DNA of 64,000 nt from Streptomyces sp. CB09001. GTDB taxonomy: Bacteria; Actinomycetota; Actinomycetes; Streptomycetales; Streptomycetaceae. Below the pieces are notes generated by a model that ran no database searches, was not told the origin of the DNA, and saw nothing but the letters and a program-made list of their open reading frames with translations. The stretch is from contig NZ_CP026730.1 in NCBI RefSeq assembly GCF_003369795.1, positions 4,269,001-4,333,000 on the forward strand, read 5' to 3'. Position 1 is the first letter of the stretch. Each line of letters opens with the position of its first letter. Shown one piece after another: positions 43,670-52,989 of this stretch. The translations under genes were made by a program, and so were the position numbers.

Positions 43670-44594
43670 GGTACGGGGCGAGCCGGTGGGAGAGTCCGAG
43701 GCCACGGTGTCGCCTGCGGTGCCGGACCCGGTTGCCGCGCGGGCCCCGAGTCCGCTGTGGTCCCTCGGGCTGTTCCGCAGCGAACTGCTGACCACCTTCC
43801 GGCGCTGGCGCACCCTCGCCCTGCTGGCCGTGCTCGCCGCCGTGCCGGTCCTGGTCGGCATCGCGGTGAAGATCGAGACGAGCGACGGGTCCTCGCTCGG
43901 TGGCGGTGGCGGCGGTGGCGAGGGACCGGCGTTCATCTCCCAGATCAGCAACAACGGGCTGTTCCTGGTCTTCACCGCGCTCGCCGCGACCCTCCCGTTC
44001 TTCCTGCCGATGGCCATCGGCGTCGTCGCGGGCGACGCGATCGCGGGCGAGTCGAGCGCGGGCACGCTCCGCTACCTCCTGGTCGCCCCGGCGGGCCGCT
44101 CCCGGCTGCTGCTCACCAAGTACGCGACGGTGATCGCCTTCTGCCTCGCCGCCACCCTGGTGGTCGCGGTCTCGGCGCTGGCGGTCGGCGCGCTGCTGTT
44201 CCCGGTCGGCGACCTGACCACCATCTCCGGCACCCGGATCACCTATGCCGAGGGTCTGGGACGGGCGCTGCTGATCGCCGTGGTCGTGGCCGCCTCACTG
44301 GTCGGCATCGCGGCTCTCGGCCTGTTCGTCTCCACTCTGACCGGCAGCGGCATCGCGGCGATGGCCACCACGGTCGGACTGCTGATCACGGTCCAGATCC
44401 TCGACCAGATCCCCCAGCTCGACGCCCTCCAGCCGTACTTCTTCTCGCACTACTGGCTCTCCTTCGCCGACGTGATGCGCGAACCGGTCTACTGGGACGA
44501 CCTGGTGAAGAACCTCGGTCTCCAGGCCCTCTACGCGGCGGTCTTCGGCTCGGCGGCCTGGGCCCGGTTCACGACGAAGGACATCACCGCGTAG
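43656..44594 (+). CDS. ABC-2 exporter permease
   Basis: A 312-residue membrane protein with about six helices, the typical partner of the preceding ATPase. After a polar N-terminus of about 40 residues comes RSELLTTFRRWRTLALLAVL, then a large Gly/Ser-rich extracellular loop (GGGGGGGEGP), LPMAIGVVAGDAIAGESSAGTLRYLLVAP, the ABC-2 hallmark, and paired helices near the end. ATG at 43656 overlaps the ATPase gene in a different frame, showing coupling. Substrate unknown. Confidence 0.88.
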   Translation: MSRAEVRGEPVGESEATVSPAVPDPVAARAPSPLWSLGLFRSELLTTFRRWRTLALLAVLAAVPVLVGIAVKIETSDGSSLGGGGGGGEGPAFISQISNNGLFLVFTALAATLPFFLPMAIGVVAGDAIAGESSAGTLRYLLVAPAGRSRLLLTKYATVIAFCLAATLVVAVSALAVGALLFPVGDLTTISGTRITYAEGLGRALLIAVVVAASLVGIAALGLFVSTLTGSGIAAMATTVGLLITVQILDQIPQLDALQPYFFSHYWLSFADVMREPVYWDDLVKNLGLQALYAAVFGSAAWARFTTKDITA

Positions 44595-44859
44595 TCACGA
44601 CGCGGTCAAGGGCCGGGAGTGGGGGAGCCTGCCCATGTGCGCCGCGGAGTTGTTCAGGGCGCCGGTCAGCGGGTCGGCGACCTCCCGCTCCTCGTGGGCG
44701 AGCGCGGTGACGCCCCACAGGGTGCGGCCGGCCAGGTTCGCCTTGAAGTCGAGGCCGGGGGTGCGCAGCAGGCCGGCGTTGCCCTCCGTGGGGCGTGTGT
44801 GGTCGCTGTCGGGCCGCAGGTCCTCATGAGGACCCCAAGGTTGATGTGGGTGCGGTCAT
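44595..44859 (-). pseudogene. small gene interrupted by a frameshift
   Basis: On the minus strand an ATG at 44859, with AGGAGGT about 12 nt upstream, opens MTAPTSTLGSS and stops at 44824. From there the next frame carries a continuous, protein-like sequence of about 75 residues (EDLRPDSDHTRPTEGNAG, KANLAGRTLWGVTALAHEE, TGALNNSAAHMGRLPHSRP) to the stop at 44595. Joining both at LGS/PHED gives an ~85-residue protein. I do not recognise a family. A one-base indel near 44825 explains the break; a sequencing error or programmed shift is not excluded. Confidence 0.5.
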
Positions 44860-45003
44860 CGCGCGGCGTGACCTCCTGGAACGAGCCTGTGACACCCCGG
44901 TGACGTGAGAATCGGGAGCGAGCGGAGAGACTCGACAGTAGGTGCACAACAGGCATGACAGGCTCTGGACGGCAGGAACGGAAACCGCCGACGGAAGCCG
45001 CCG

Positions 45004-46443
45004 ATGAGTGGGGGAACGATGTCTCGACTCGGCCGCGACGAGCAGCGGGAACACGAGCGCGCCGACGGCTCGCCCGGTCCCGCGACGACGCCGATCGACG
45101 TCCGCGTGCCGGACGGCGACTCCGGCACACGCGGTGCCGCCTCGGTCGACGGTTCACTGGTCGTCGCGGCCCCGGGCGAGGAGATCCAGAACGCCGTCCT
45201 GAACCGCCTCCACCGCCTCGCCCTCGCCGCCGGTCATCCTGTCCTCGCCACGATCCACGACCGGCGCATCGGCTATTCCGTCCCCCTCCGGGTCGACCCG
45301 GACGGCTCGAGTCACCTCGCCGCGGACCCGGTGCCGACGGCATCGGAGGAGGCGCACGAGGAGGCTGCCATGGAGGCTGCCATGGAGGCGCCCGTCGAGG
45401 CATCCGTCGAGGCACCCGTGCGGTACGACCGGCCCACGCACGTCCTGCGCTCGGTGGTACCGGTCCGGGACGGCACGCCGACGTTTCCGCTGCCGGCGGT
45501 GCCCGGGCCGGAGCGGGAGCGGTCCGGCAGCGCCTCCGCGCCGACCTTCACGCTGCGCGCCCTGCCGGAGCCGGCCCGGGTGACGCCGCCCGGCACGGTG
45601 GCGCCGCCGACGGGTGAGTTCGGGCCGCCGCCCCGCATGGACGGTGCGTCCACGACCGGCGCCGCGCAGGACGCGTCGCCGCGGCCGATGTACGGTCCGT
45701 TCGCCGCACCGGAGCCGACGCCGGTGCCCGAGCCGGCATCCGTGCCGGAAGCCACGCCCAAGCCCGCCCCCGCCCCCGCTCCCGCTCCCGCTCCCGCTCC
45801 CACGCCCGCCCCCGCTCCCACGCCCGCCCCCACGTCCACGCCCGCCCCCGCCCCGGACCTCGGCCCCCGCCCCGACCCGTACTCCGACCCCGACCCCAGG
45901 CCCACTCCGGCGCGCGGCTTCGACGCCGTGGCCGAGGCCGTGCTCGGGGACGCGCCGCTCACCGCACCCGGCGACGCCACCGTCCCCGCCCTGCTCGCGG
46001 AGCCGACGGCCCGTATCAACGAGGCCGTCAAGGAGGGGCGTACGGAGGTCGCGGCGCGGCTGGCGGAACAGACGGTGGCGGATTCCTCGCGCACGCTGGG
46101 GCCGGAGCACGCCGAGGTGCTCCGGCTCCGTGAACTCACCGCGTACATCGCCTACTTGTCCGGCGACCCGGACCGCGCCTTCCAGCTCTCCCTCGACCTG
46201 GCCCGGATACACCGGCGCTCGGGCGACGCCGAGGCCGCGTACGGCAACGTCCAGAGCGCCGCGACCGCCTGGCGTGCCGTACGCGACCCCGCACGGGGCC
46301 TGGAGCTGGGGACCGACCTGGTCGGCCTGTGGGCCGAACTGGCCGCCGAGGACGGCCCGGCCGCCGAGGACGCCGAGCAGCTGGAGTCCGCCCGCACCCG
46401 CATGGGCCGCCTCACCGAACGCGCCCGCGCCCAGGTCGGCTGA
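45004..46443 (+). CDS. proline-rich protein with C-terminal TPR-like helices
   Basis: A 479-residue protein of three parts. An N-terminal domain (about 40-105: ASVDGSLVVAAPGEEIQNAVLNRLHRLAL, GYSVPLRVDPDGSSHLA) looks globular. A long disordered middle contains AMEAAMEAPVEASVEAP and then a run of Pro-Ala dipeptides (45761-45862). From about 315 the C-terminal part is helical with TPR-like repeats (EAVKEGRTEVAARLAEQTVADSS, YLSGDPDRAFQLSLDLARIH, GDAEAAYGNVQSAATAW). No signal peptide. Start is ATG at 45004 or 45019. Such proteins occur across Streptomyces, but I know of no function. Confidence 0.75.
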   Translation: MSGGTMSRLGRDEQREHERADGSPGPATTPIDVRVPDGDSGTRGAASVDGSLVVAAPGEEIQNAVLNRLHRLALAAGHPVLATIHDRRIGYSVPLRVDPDGSSHLAADPVPTASEEAHEEAAMEAAMEAPVEASVEAPVRYDRPTHVLRSVVPVRDGTPTFPLPAVPGPERERSGSASAPTFTLRALPEPARVTPPGTVAPPTGEFGPPPRMDGASTTGAAQDASPRPMYGPFAAPEPTPVPEPASVPEATPKPAPAPAPAPAPAPTPAPAPTPAPTSTPAPAPDLGPRPDPYSDPDPRPTPARGFDAVAEAVLGDAPLTAPGDATVPALLAEPTARINEAVKEGRTEVAARLAEQTVADSSRTLGPEHAEVLRLRELTAYIAYLSGDPDRAFQLSLDLARIHRRSGDAEAAYGNVQSAATAWRAVRDPARGLELGTDLVGLWAELAAEDGPAAEDAEQLESARTRMGRLTERARAQVG

Positions 46444-46479
46444 CGTCGACGGGCCGGTGTCCGCGCGGGACCGCTCGCC

Positions 46480-46561
46480 CTACTGCGACAGTTCCCGGAC
46501 CGCGTGGGCGATGGCGTCGCCGTTGCGGTCCAGGGCCGTGTCGTCGATGACGGCCTCGGCC
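46480..46561 (-). pseudogene. C-terminal remnant of an unidentified gene
   Basis: Minus-strand codons read AEAVIDDTALDRNGDAIAHAV then RELSQ and a stop at 46480. The sequence looks like a genuine conserved C-terminal helix but has no start or body: upstream it abuts, base for base, the stop of the VOC gene at 46562. I think a deletion removed the rest of the gene; a nucleoside-kinase/P-loop type ending is possible but unproved. Confidence 0.4.
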
Positions 46562-47032
46562 CTAGTGGACGCAGAACTCGTTCCCCTCGGGGTCCGTCAT
46601 CACCACCCACTCCCCGCCCGGCTCCTTCACCTGCCGCTGCACGCTCGCCCCCAGTGCCTGGAGCCGGGCCACCTCCTCCTCGCGCCCGCCGTCCGGCGCG
46701 TGCACGTCGAGGTGGACCCGGTTCTTGACGGACTTGGCCTCCGGCACGCGCTGGAACAGCAGTCGGCGTCCCAGCCCGGCGCCGCTCTCCTCCTGGAAGG
46801 GGTCGTCGGGGTGGCGCACGGCGGCCAGGTCGCGCCAGGCGCGGCGGCCGTGGGACTCGACGGTCAGCTCCGCCGGTACCGCCCCGAAGCCCAGCAGCCT
46901 CTCGACGAGGGCACTGTTGTCCTCCACCTCGTAGTGGAGGGCCGAGGCCCAGAAGTCCGCCTGCGCGTGCGGAGCCGCCGCATCGACGACGATCTTGATG
47001 TGCAGGGGAGCGGGACGTGGGGTCGAAGTCAT
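46562..47032 (-). CDS. VOC superfamily (glyoxalase-like) protein
   Basis: A 156-residue vicinal-oxygen-chelate fold protein of the type often called glyoxalase-like domain 6. Two beta-alpha-beta modules are seen: IKIVVDAAAPHAQADFWASALHYEVE and NRVHLDVHAPDGGREEEVARLQALGA, closing with GGEWVVMTDPEGNEFCVH. The metal-site His in VHLDVHAP and Glu near the end fit the fold. It could be a resistance or dioxygenase-like protein; no substrate can be named. Its ATG lies 21 bp from the divergent CGNR regulator gene, with a -10 only 7 nt upstream of the start codon. Confidence 0.85.
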   Translation of the reverse strand: MTSTPRPAPLHIKIVVDAAAPHAQADFWASALHYEVEDNSALVERLLGFGAVPAELTVESHGRRAWRDLAAVRHPDDPFQEESGAGLGRRLLFQRVPEAKSVKNRVHLDVHAPDGGREEEVARLQALGASVQRQVKEPGGEWVVMTDPEGNEFCVH

Positions 47033-47053
47033 GTAACCACTTATACTGGTTGC
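47033..47053. promoter_or_regulatory. overlapping divergent promoters and operator
   Basis: The 21-bp gap between the two start codons contains GTAACCACTTATACTGGTTGC. It holds an inverted repeat (AACCA-N7-TGGTT, almost the whole gap) and, inside it, TATACT reading right and TATAAG reading left. Each hexamer ends about 6-7 bp before its ATG, so both mRNAs may begin at the A of the start codon (leaderless). One bound regulator would block both promoters. Confidence 0.6.
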
Positions 47054-47707
47054 ATGAGCGAGCGGGTAGGGGAATCGCTGGAACTCCCACAATCGCCGAA
47101 GCCGGCCCCGGACCGTCCTCCCGGAATGACGCTGGTGTCGCGCGAGGGCAGGCCGTACCGCTTCGACCCGGGTGCGCTCTGCCTCGAACTGCTGACGACA
47201 GGAGGGCCGGGCGCCTTCGCGCGCTGGGAGGTGCTGCACGAGCCCGCCGACCTGATGACCTGGGCCGGGCGCAGCCGACTGCCGGACGGGCTGGACCTGT
47301 CCATGGACGGGACGGACGTGGCACGGGCCAGGACCCTGCGCGACGCCCTCTTCCTCCTCGCCGCCGACCGCGCCCACGGACGGCCGCCGCAGCGAGACCA
47401 CCTGGAAGCCGTGAACGCCGCCGCCGCCGGACCCCCGCTCGTCACCCGCCTCGAACCGGACGGCACTCGCGGCTGGGCGCCGGGCGCCACGGGGTCGCGC
47501 CTGCTGTCGACGGTGGCCCGCGACGCGATCGAGCTGTTCACCGGCCCGTACGCGAACCGCATCCGTGAGTGCGGTGCCCACAACTGCTTCCTGCTGTTCG
47601 TCGACACCTCACGTCCCGGCCGCCGCCGCTGGTGCGCGATGGAACACTGCGGCAACCGGGAGAAGGTCCGTGCGCACCGCGCCCGGCGGGCGCCCGACAA
47701 GCGCTGA
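47054..47707 (+). CDS. CGNR zinc-finger (ABATE-domain) regulator
   Basis: A 217-residue protein with an N-terminal ABATE domain (LCLELLTTGGPGAFARWEVL, ARTLRDALFLLAADRA) and a C-terminal treble-clef CGNR zinc finger: RECGAHNCFLLFVDTSRPGR then WCAMEHCGNREKVRAHRAR. The four zinc ligands, two Cys pairs, are present. Such proteins are stress-linked DNA-binding regulators in actinobacteria. ATG at 47054; the first residues MSERVGESLELPQ are not conserved-looking. It diverges from the VOC gene and probably controls it and itself via the palindrome between them. Confidence 0.88.
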   Translation: MSERVGESLELPQSPKPAPDRPPGMTLVSREGRPYRFDPGALCLELLTTGGPGAFARWEVLHEPADLMTWAGRSRLPDGLDLSMDGTDVARARTLRDALFLLAADRAHGRPPQRDHLEAVNAAAAGPPLVTRLEPDGTRGWAPGATGSRLLSTVARDAIELFTGPYANRIRECGAHNCFLLFVDTSRPGRRRWCAMEHCGNREKVRAHRARRAPDKR

Positions 47708-47731
47708 TCCGGGCAGCGTACGAAGGGGCCG

Positions 47732-48811
47732 CTACGGCTTCCCGGCTCTGGTGCCGGGCTGCGCCTGCGCCTGCGGCTGCTGCGGTGGGCCCGGCGCGTC
47801 GCTGGAGCCCGGCACCGGAGTCCCGGAGGCCACGACCCCCGGTTCCCGCGCGGCGGCGGCCTCCTTGAGCGGCGGTACGCCCGTGCCCGCCCGGTCCAGT
47901 TGGTCCCTCAGCGCCCGCGCGGTCCGGCGGGCGGTGCGCAACGCGTCCCAGGTGAGCAGCGTCAGCGCCAGCCAGACCAGCCCGAAGCCGGCCCAGCGCT
48001 CGGGCGGCATGGCCTCGCCGAAGTACAGGATGCCGAGCAGGAACTGGAAGACCGGTGCCAGGTACTGCAGCAGCCCCAGTGTGGACAGCGGCACGCGGAT
48101 CGCCGCCGCGCCGAAGCAGACCAGCGGGATCGCCGTGACGACGCCGGTCGCGGCGAGCAGGGCCGAGTGCCCGGCGCCCTCCGTGGTGAAGGTCGACTCG
48201 CCCTGCGCGCCCAGCCACAGCAGGTAGCCGAGCGCCGGCAGGAACTGGATCGCCGTCTCGGCGGCCAGCGACTCGACCCCGCCGAGGTTGACCTTCTTCT
48301 TCACCAGTCCGTACGTGGCGAAGGAGAAGGCGAGGCAGAGCGAGATCCACGGCGGCTGGCCGTAGCCGACGGCGAGCACGAGCACGGCCGCGAAGCCGGT
48401 GCCGACCGCCGCCCACTGCGCGGGCCGCAGCCGCTCCTTGAGCAGCAGCACGCCCATCGCGATGGTGACCAGCGGGTTGATGAAGTACCCGAGCGAGGCC
48501 TCGACGACATGGCCGCTGTTCACGGCCCAGATGTAGACGCCCCAGTTGACGGTGATGACCGCGGCGGCCACCGCGACCAGGGCGAGCCTGCGCGGCTGCC
48601 GCAGCAGCTCGCCGGCCCAGGCCCAGCGCCGTACGAAGAGCAGGGCGACGGCGACGAAGGCGAGGGACCACACCATCCGGTGGGCGAGGATCTCCCCGGC
48701 CCCGGCGGGCTTGAGCAGCGGCCAGAACAGCGGGACGAGCCCCCACATCCCGTACGCCGCGAAGCCGTTCAGCAGGCCTACTCGCTGCTCACTCCTGGAC
48801 GACCCGGCCAC
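47732..48811 (-). CDS. rarD: RarD family EamA transporter
   Basis: A 359-residue drug/metabolite transporter with ten predicted helices. Signature segments are FAAYGMWGLVPLFWPLLK, ILAHRMVWSLAFV, NWGVYIWAVNSGHVVEASLGYFINPL and LLQYLAPVFQFLLGILYFGE, typical of RarD (chloramphenicol-sensitive protein). GTG at 48811 is chosen because AAGGAGGT precedes it; in-frame ATGs further upstream lack a ribosome site. A disordered Pro/Gln/Ala-rich tail (PQQPQAQAQPG) ends the protein. Substrate unknown. Confidence 0.88.
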   Translation of the reverse strand: MAGSSRSEQRVGLLNGFAAYGMWGLVPLFWPLLKPAGAGEILAHRMVWSLAFVAVALLFVRRWAWAGELLRQPRRLALVAVAAAVITVNWGVYIWAVNSGHVVEASLGYFINPLVTIAMGVLLLKERLRPAQWAAVGTGFAAVLVLAVGYGQPPWISLCLAFSFATYGLVKKKVNLGGVESLAAETAIQFLPALGYLLWLGAQGESTFTTEGAGHSALLAATGVVTAIPLVCFGAAAIRVPLSTLGLLQYLAPVFQFLLGILYFGEAMPPERWAGFGLVWLALTLLTWDALRTARRTARALRDQLDRAGTGVPPLKEAAAAREPGVVASGTPVPGSSDAPGPPQQPQAQAQPGTRAGKP

Positions 48812-48884
48812 GGGCACCTCCTTCTCGCACACGGCATGCCGGGGACGGGGAGGCATGCCAGGACGAAGGTAGCGCCGCACCCGG

Positions 48885-48926
48885 CCGCCTGTCATGCCCG
48901 TATCGCAATACGGTCATGACAGGCGG
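48885..48926 (-). terminator. long hairpin after the NAD(P)-binding oxidoreductase gene
   Basis: An almost perfect 19-bp stem (CCGCCTGTCATG-c-CCGTAT / ATACGG-t-CATGACAGGCGG) with a CGCA loop, 41 bp after the stop at 48967 and before rarD. The single internal mismatch is the only flaw. No U tract. Confidence 0.75.
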
Positions 48927-48966
48927 GGTGGAGCCGGTACGGGACGGAGTCCGGGGGGTGTGAGGG

Positions 48967-49821
<855 letters not shown>

Positions 49822-49900
49822 GGTTTCAGTGCTCCTTGTGGGGGTGCGTTGTCACTAACCCTAAAAGCTGCGCTAACCAAAGGAAAGTGCCCACTTTGAA

Positions 49901-49924
49901 GTAAGGTACTTACCCTTGGGTAAG
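49901..49924. promoter_or_regulatory. double palindrome upstream of the SDR gene
   Basis: GTAAG-GTA-CTTAC (49901-49913) and CTTACCC-TT-GGGTAAG (49909-49924) overlap in the CTTAC arm. Each is a perfect inverted repeat. The pattern fits a small dimeric repressor of the HxlR or MarR class, but no such gene is adjacent. Confidence 0.5.
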
Positions 49925-49963
49925 CGGGAGGGGCCCGGACGACAGTCGTCCGGGCCCCTCCCG
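49925..49963 (-). terminator. terminator after korB
   Basis: A perfect inverted repeat with 19-bp arms (CGGGAGGGGCCCGGACGAC and its complement) around one base, so 4-5 base pairs at the tip must open to a loop. It starts 38 bp after the korB stop. Confidence 0.8.
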
Positions 49964-50000
49964 TGCGCCTTGAACACGCGTGCGGTGAACGGCGGTCTCG

Positions 50001-51059
50001 TCAGCCGACGACCGTCCACGTGTCGTTGCCGGCCAGCAGCGCGGCGAGGTCGCCCTTGCCGTTCTGCTCGACGGCGGTGTCCAGCTGCTCGGACATGAGC
50101 GTGTCGTAGACCGGTCGCCCGACCGAGCGCAGGACGCCGATCGGGGTGTGGTGCAGGGTGTCCGGGTCGGCGAGGCGGGAGAGCGCGAACGCCGTGGTCG
50201 GGGACGCGGCGTGGGCGTCGTGGACCAGGATGTCCGCCTCGTTGTCCGCGGTGACCGTGACGATCTCCAGGTCACCGGTCCTCGGGTCCCGTACGACACC
50301 CTTGGCACCGTCGGCGCCGAAGCGGATCGGCTGCCCGTGCTCCAGACGGATCACCGCCTCCTCGGCCTGTTCCCTGTCCTTGAGGGCCTCGAAGGCGCCG
50401 TCGTTGAAGATGTTGCAGTTCTGGTAGATCTCGATCAGGGCCGTGCCCGGGTGCTCGGCGGCCTGGCGCAGCACCTCGGTCAGGTGCTTGCGGTCCGAGT
50501 CGACCGTCCGCGCGACGAAGGACGCCTCCGCGCCGAGGGCCAGCGAGACCGGGTTGAAGGGCGCGTCCAGCGAACCCATCGGGGTCGACTTGGTGATCTT
50601 CCCGACCTCGGAGGTCGGGGAGTACTGGCCCTTCGTCAGGCCGTAGATCCGGTTGTTGAACAGCAGGATCTTGAGATTGACGTTGCGGCGCAGCGCGTGG
50701 ATGAGGTGGTTGCCGCCGATGGAGAGCGCGTCGCCGTCCCCGGTGACGACCCAGACCGACAGGTCGCGCCGGGAGGAGGCGAGCCCGGTGGCGATGGCGG
50801 GGGCGCGGCCGTGGATGGAGTGCATCCCGTAGGTGTTCATGTAGTACGGGAAACGGGAGGAGCAGCCGATGCCGGAGACGAAGACGATGTTCTCCTTCGC
50901 CAGCCCGAGCTGGGGCATGAAGCCCTGCACGGCGGCCAGGATCGCGTAGTCGCCGCAGCCGGGACACCAGCGCACTTCCTGATCGGACTTGAAGTCCTTC
51001 ATGGACTGCTTGCCCTCGGCCTTGGGGACGAGCTGGAGCAGTGCGTTGGCGTCAGCCAT
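50001..51059 (-). CDS. korB: 2-oxoacid:ferredoxin oxidoreductase subunit beta
   Basis: A 352-residue thiamine-diphosphate subunit of a two-subunit 2-oxoacid:ferredoxin oxidoreductase. The ThDP motif is GDGDALSIGGNHLIHALRRN, the cluster-type cysteines are in RWCPGCGDYAI and GIGCSSRFPYY plus a later cysteine in YQNCNIFND. This pattern fits the 2-oxoglutarate (KorAB) type more than pyruvate synthases. It reduces ferredoxin while forming an acyl-CoA. The ATG at 51059 overlaps the korA end by 8 bp. Confidence 0.92.
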   Translation of the reverse strand: MADANALLQLVPKAEGKQSMKDFKSDQEVRWCPGCGDYAILAAVQGFMPQLGLAKENIVFVSGIGCSSRFPYYMNTYGMHSIHGRAPAIATGLASSRRDLSVWVVTGDGDALSIGGNHLIHALRRNVNLKILLFNNRIYGLTKGQYSPTSEVGKITKSTPMGSLDAPFNPVSLALGAEASFVARTVDSDRKHLTEVLRQAAEHPGTALIEIYQNCNIFNDGAFEALKDREQAEEAVIRLEHGQPIRFGADGAKGVVRDPRTGDLEIVTVTADNEADILVHDAHAASPTTAFALSRLADPDTLHHTPIGVLRSVGRPVYDTLMSEQLDTAVEQNGKGDLAALLAGNDTWTVVG

Positions 51060-52989
51060 CGATGGCCTCCTTCAGGACCGTGGCGAGCTGTTCCGCCTTG
51101 AACGGCATGCCGTTGACCTGGTTGTACGACTGGGCGTCGACCAGGTACGTCGCCCGGATCAGGGTGGCGAGCTGACCGAGGTTCATCTCGGGGACCACCA
51201 CCTTGTCGTACCGCCCGAGCACGGCGCCGACGTTGGGCGGGAAGGGGTTGAGATGCCGCAGGTGGGCCTGGGCGACCTGCTCCCCGGCCGTACGCAGCCG
51301 GCGCACGGCGGCGGTGATGGGCCCGTACGTCGAGCCCCAGCCCAGCACCAGCGTCCGCGCGCCGTCCGGGTCGTCGACCTCCAGGTCGGGGACGTCGACG
51401 CCGTCCACCTTGGCCTGCCGGGTGCGGACCATGTAGTCGTGGTTGGCCGGGTCGTAGGAGATGTTCCCGGTGCCGTCCTGCTTCTCGATGCCGCCGATCC
51501 GGTGCTCGAGCCCCGGTGTGCCCGGCACCGCCCAGGGGCGGGCGAGGGTCTGCGGGTCGCGCTTGTACGGCCAGAACACCTCGGTGCCGTCGTCCAGGGT
51601 GTGGTTGGGACCCTGTGCGAACCGCACGGCCAGGTCCGGCAACTCGTCCGGCTCGGGGATCCGCCACGGTTCGGAGCCGTTGGCCAGGTAGCCGTCGGAG
51701 AGCAGGAAGACCGGAGTCCGGTACGTCAGCGCGATCCGTGCCGCCTCCAGGGCGGCGTCGAAACAGTCGGCCGGAGTGCGCGGAGCGACGACTGGGACCG
51801 GTGCCTCGCCGTTGCGCCCGTACATCGCCTGCAGCAGGTCGGCCTGCTCCGTCTTGGTCGGCAGACCGGTGGAGGGACCGCCGCGCTGGATGTCCACCAC
51901 CAGCAGCGGCAGCTCCAGACTCACCGCGAGCCCGATCGTCTCGCTCTTGAGCGCCACCCCCGGGCCGCTCGTCGTCGTCACGGCCAGCGAGCCGCCGAAG
52001 GCCGCGCCGAGCGCCGCGCCGATCCCGGCGATCTCGTCCTCCGCCTGGAAGGTGCGCACACCGAAGTTCTTGTGGCGGCTCAGCTCGTGCAGGATGTCCG
52101 AGGCCGGGGTGATCGGGTACGAGCCCAGGAAGAGCGGCAGGTCCGCCTGCCGGGACGCGGCGATCAGGCCGTAGGCCAGGGCCAGGTTCCCGGAGATGTT
52201 GCGGTAGGTGCCGGGCGGGAACGCCGACGCCGCCGGTGCCACCTCGTAGGAGACCGCGAAGTCCTCCGTGGTCTCACCGAAGTTCCAGCCCGCGCGGTAG
52301 GCCGCGATGTTGGCGGCCGCGATGTCGGGCTTCTTCGCGAACTTCGACTTCAGGAACTTCTCCGTGCCCTCGGTGGGCCGGTGGTACATCCAGCTCAGCA
52401 GCCCGAGCGCGAACATGTTCTTGCTGCGCTCGGCCTCCTTGCGGCTGAGGTCGAACTCCGTGAGCGCCTCGACGGTCAGCGTGGTCAACGGCACCGGATG
52501 CAGGTGATAGCCGTCGAGGGAACCGTCCTCCAGCGGAGAGGTGTCGTAGCCGACCTTCTGCATCGCCCGCCTGGTGAACTCGTCCGTGTTGACGATGATC
52601 TCGGCGCCGCGCGGCAGGTCGCCCACGTTCGCCTTCAACGCCGCGGGGTTCATCGCCACCAGCACGTTGGGGGCGTCGCCCGGCGTGAGGATGTCGTGGT
52701 CGGCGAAGTGCAGCTGGAAGGAGGAGACGCCCGGCAGGGTGCCGGCGGGCGCCCGGATCTCGGCCGGGAAGTTCGGCAGCGTCGACAGGTCGTTGCCGAA
52801 CGACGCCGTCTCCGAGGTGAAACGGTCACCGGTGAGCTGCATCCCGTCGCCGGAGTCCCCCGCGAACCTGATGATCACCCGGTCCAGCCGGCGGACATCC
52901 TTCGCCCCGACCGGTTTGCGCTGCGCTCCCACGACGGTCTCGTCGGTTCCGTCTGCCTGCTCCGCTGGGCTGCTGACCTGGCTGGTCAC
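51052..52989 (-). CDS. korA: 2-oxoacid:ferredoxin oxidoreductase subunit alpha
   Basis: A 645-residue fused gamma-alpha subunit. The N-terminal gamma domain (RVIIRFAGDSGDGMQLTGDRF, GEIRAPAGTLPGVSSFQ) is followed by the alpha domain with AYGLIAASRQADLPLFLGSYPITPASDILHELS, TFQAEDEIAGIGAALGAAFGG and TTTSGPGVALKSETIGLA, then the C-terminal domain. The gamma-alpha fusion is typical of actinobacterial KorA. GTG at 52989 with GGAGG upstream. With KorB it makes succinyl-CoA or a related acyl-CoA and low-potential ferredoxin; the ferredoxin-consuming nuo2 cluster lies 4 kb away. Confidence 0.92.
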   Translation of the reverse strand: MTSQVSSPAEQADGTDETVVGAQRKPVGAKDVRRLDRVIIRFAGDSGDGMQLTGDRFTSETASFGNDLSTLPNFPAEIRAPAGTLPGVSSFQLHFADHDILTPGDAPNVLVAMNPAALKANVGDLPRGAEIIVNTDEFTRRAMQKVGYDTSPLEDGSLDGYHLHPVPLTTLTVEALTEFDLSRKEAERSKNMFALGLLSWMYHRPTEGTEKFLKSKFAKKPDIAAANIAAYRAGWNFGETTEDFAVSYEVAPAASAFPPGTYRNISGNLALAYGLIAASRQADLPLFLGSYPITPASDILHELSRHKNFGVRTFQAEDEIAGIGAALGAAFGGSLAVTTTSGPGVALKSETIGLAVSLELPLLVVDIQRGGPSTGLPTKTEQADLLQAMYGRNGEAPVPVVAPRTPADCFDAALEAARIALTYRTPVFLLSDGYLANGSEPWRIPEPDELPDLAVRFAQGPNHTLDDGTEVFWPYKRDPQTLARPWAVPGTPGLEHRIGGIEKQDGTGNISYDPANHDYMVRTRQAKVDGVDVPDLEVDDPDGARTLVLGWGSTYGPITAAVRRLRTAGEQVAQAHLRHLNPFPPNVGAVLGRYDKVVVPEMNLGQLATLIRATYLVDAQSYNQVNGMPFKAEQLATVLKEAIDG

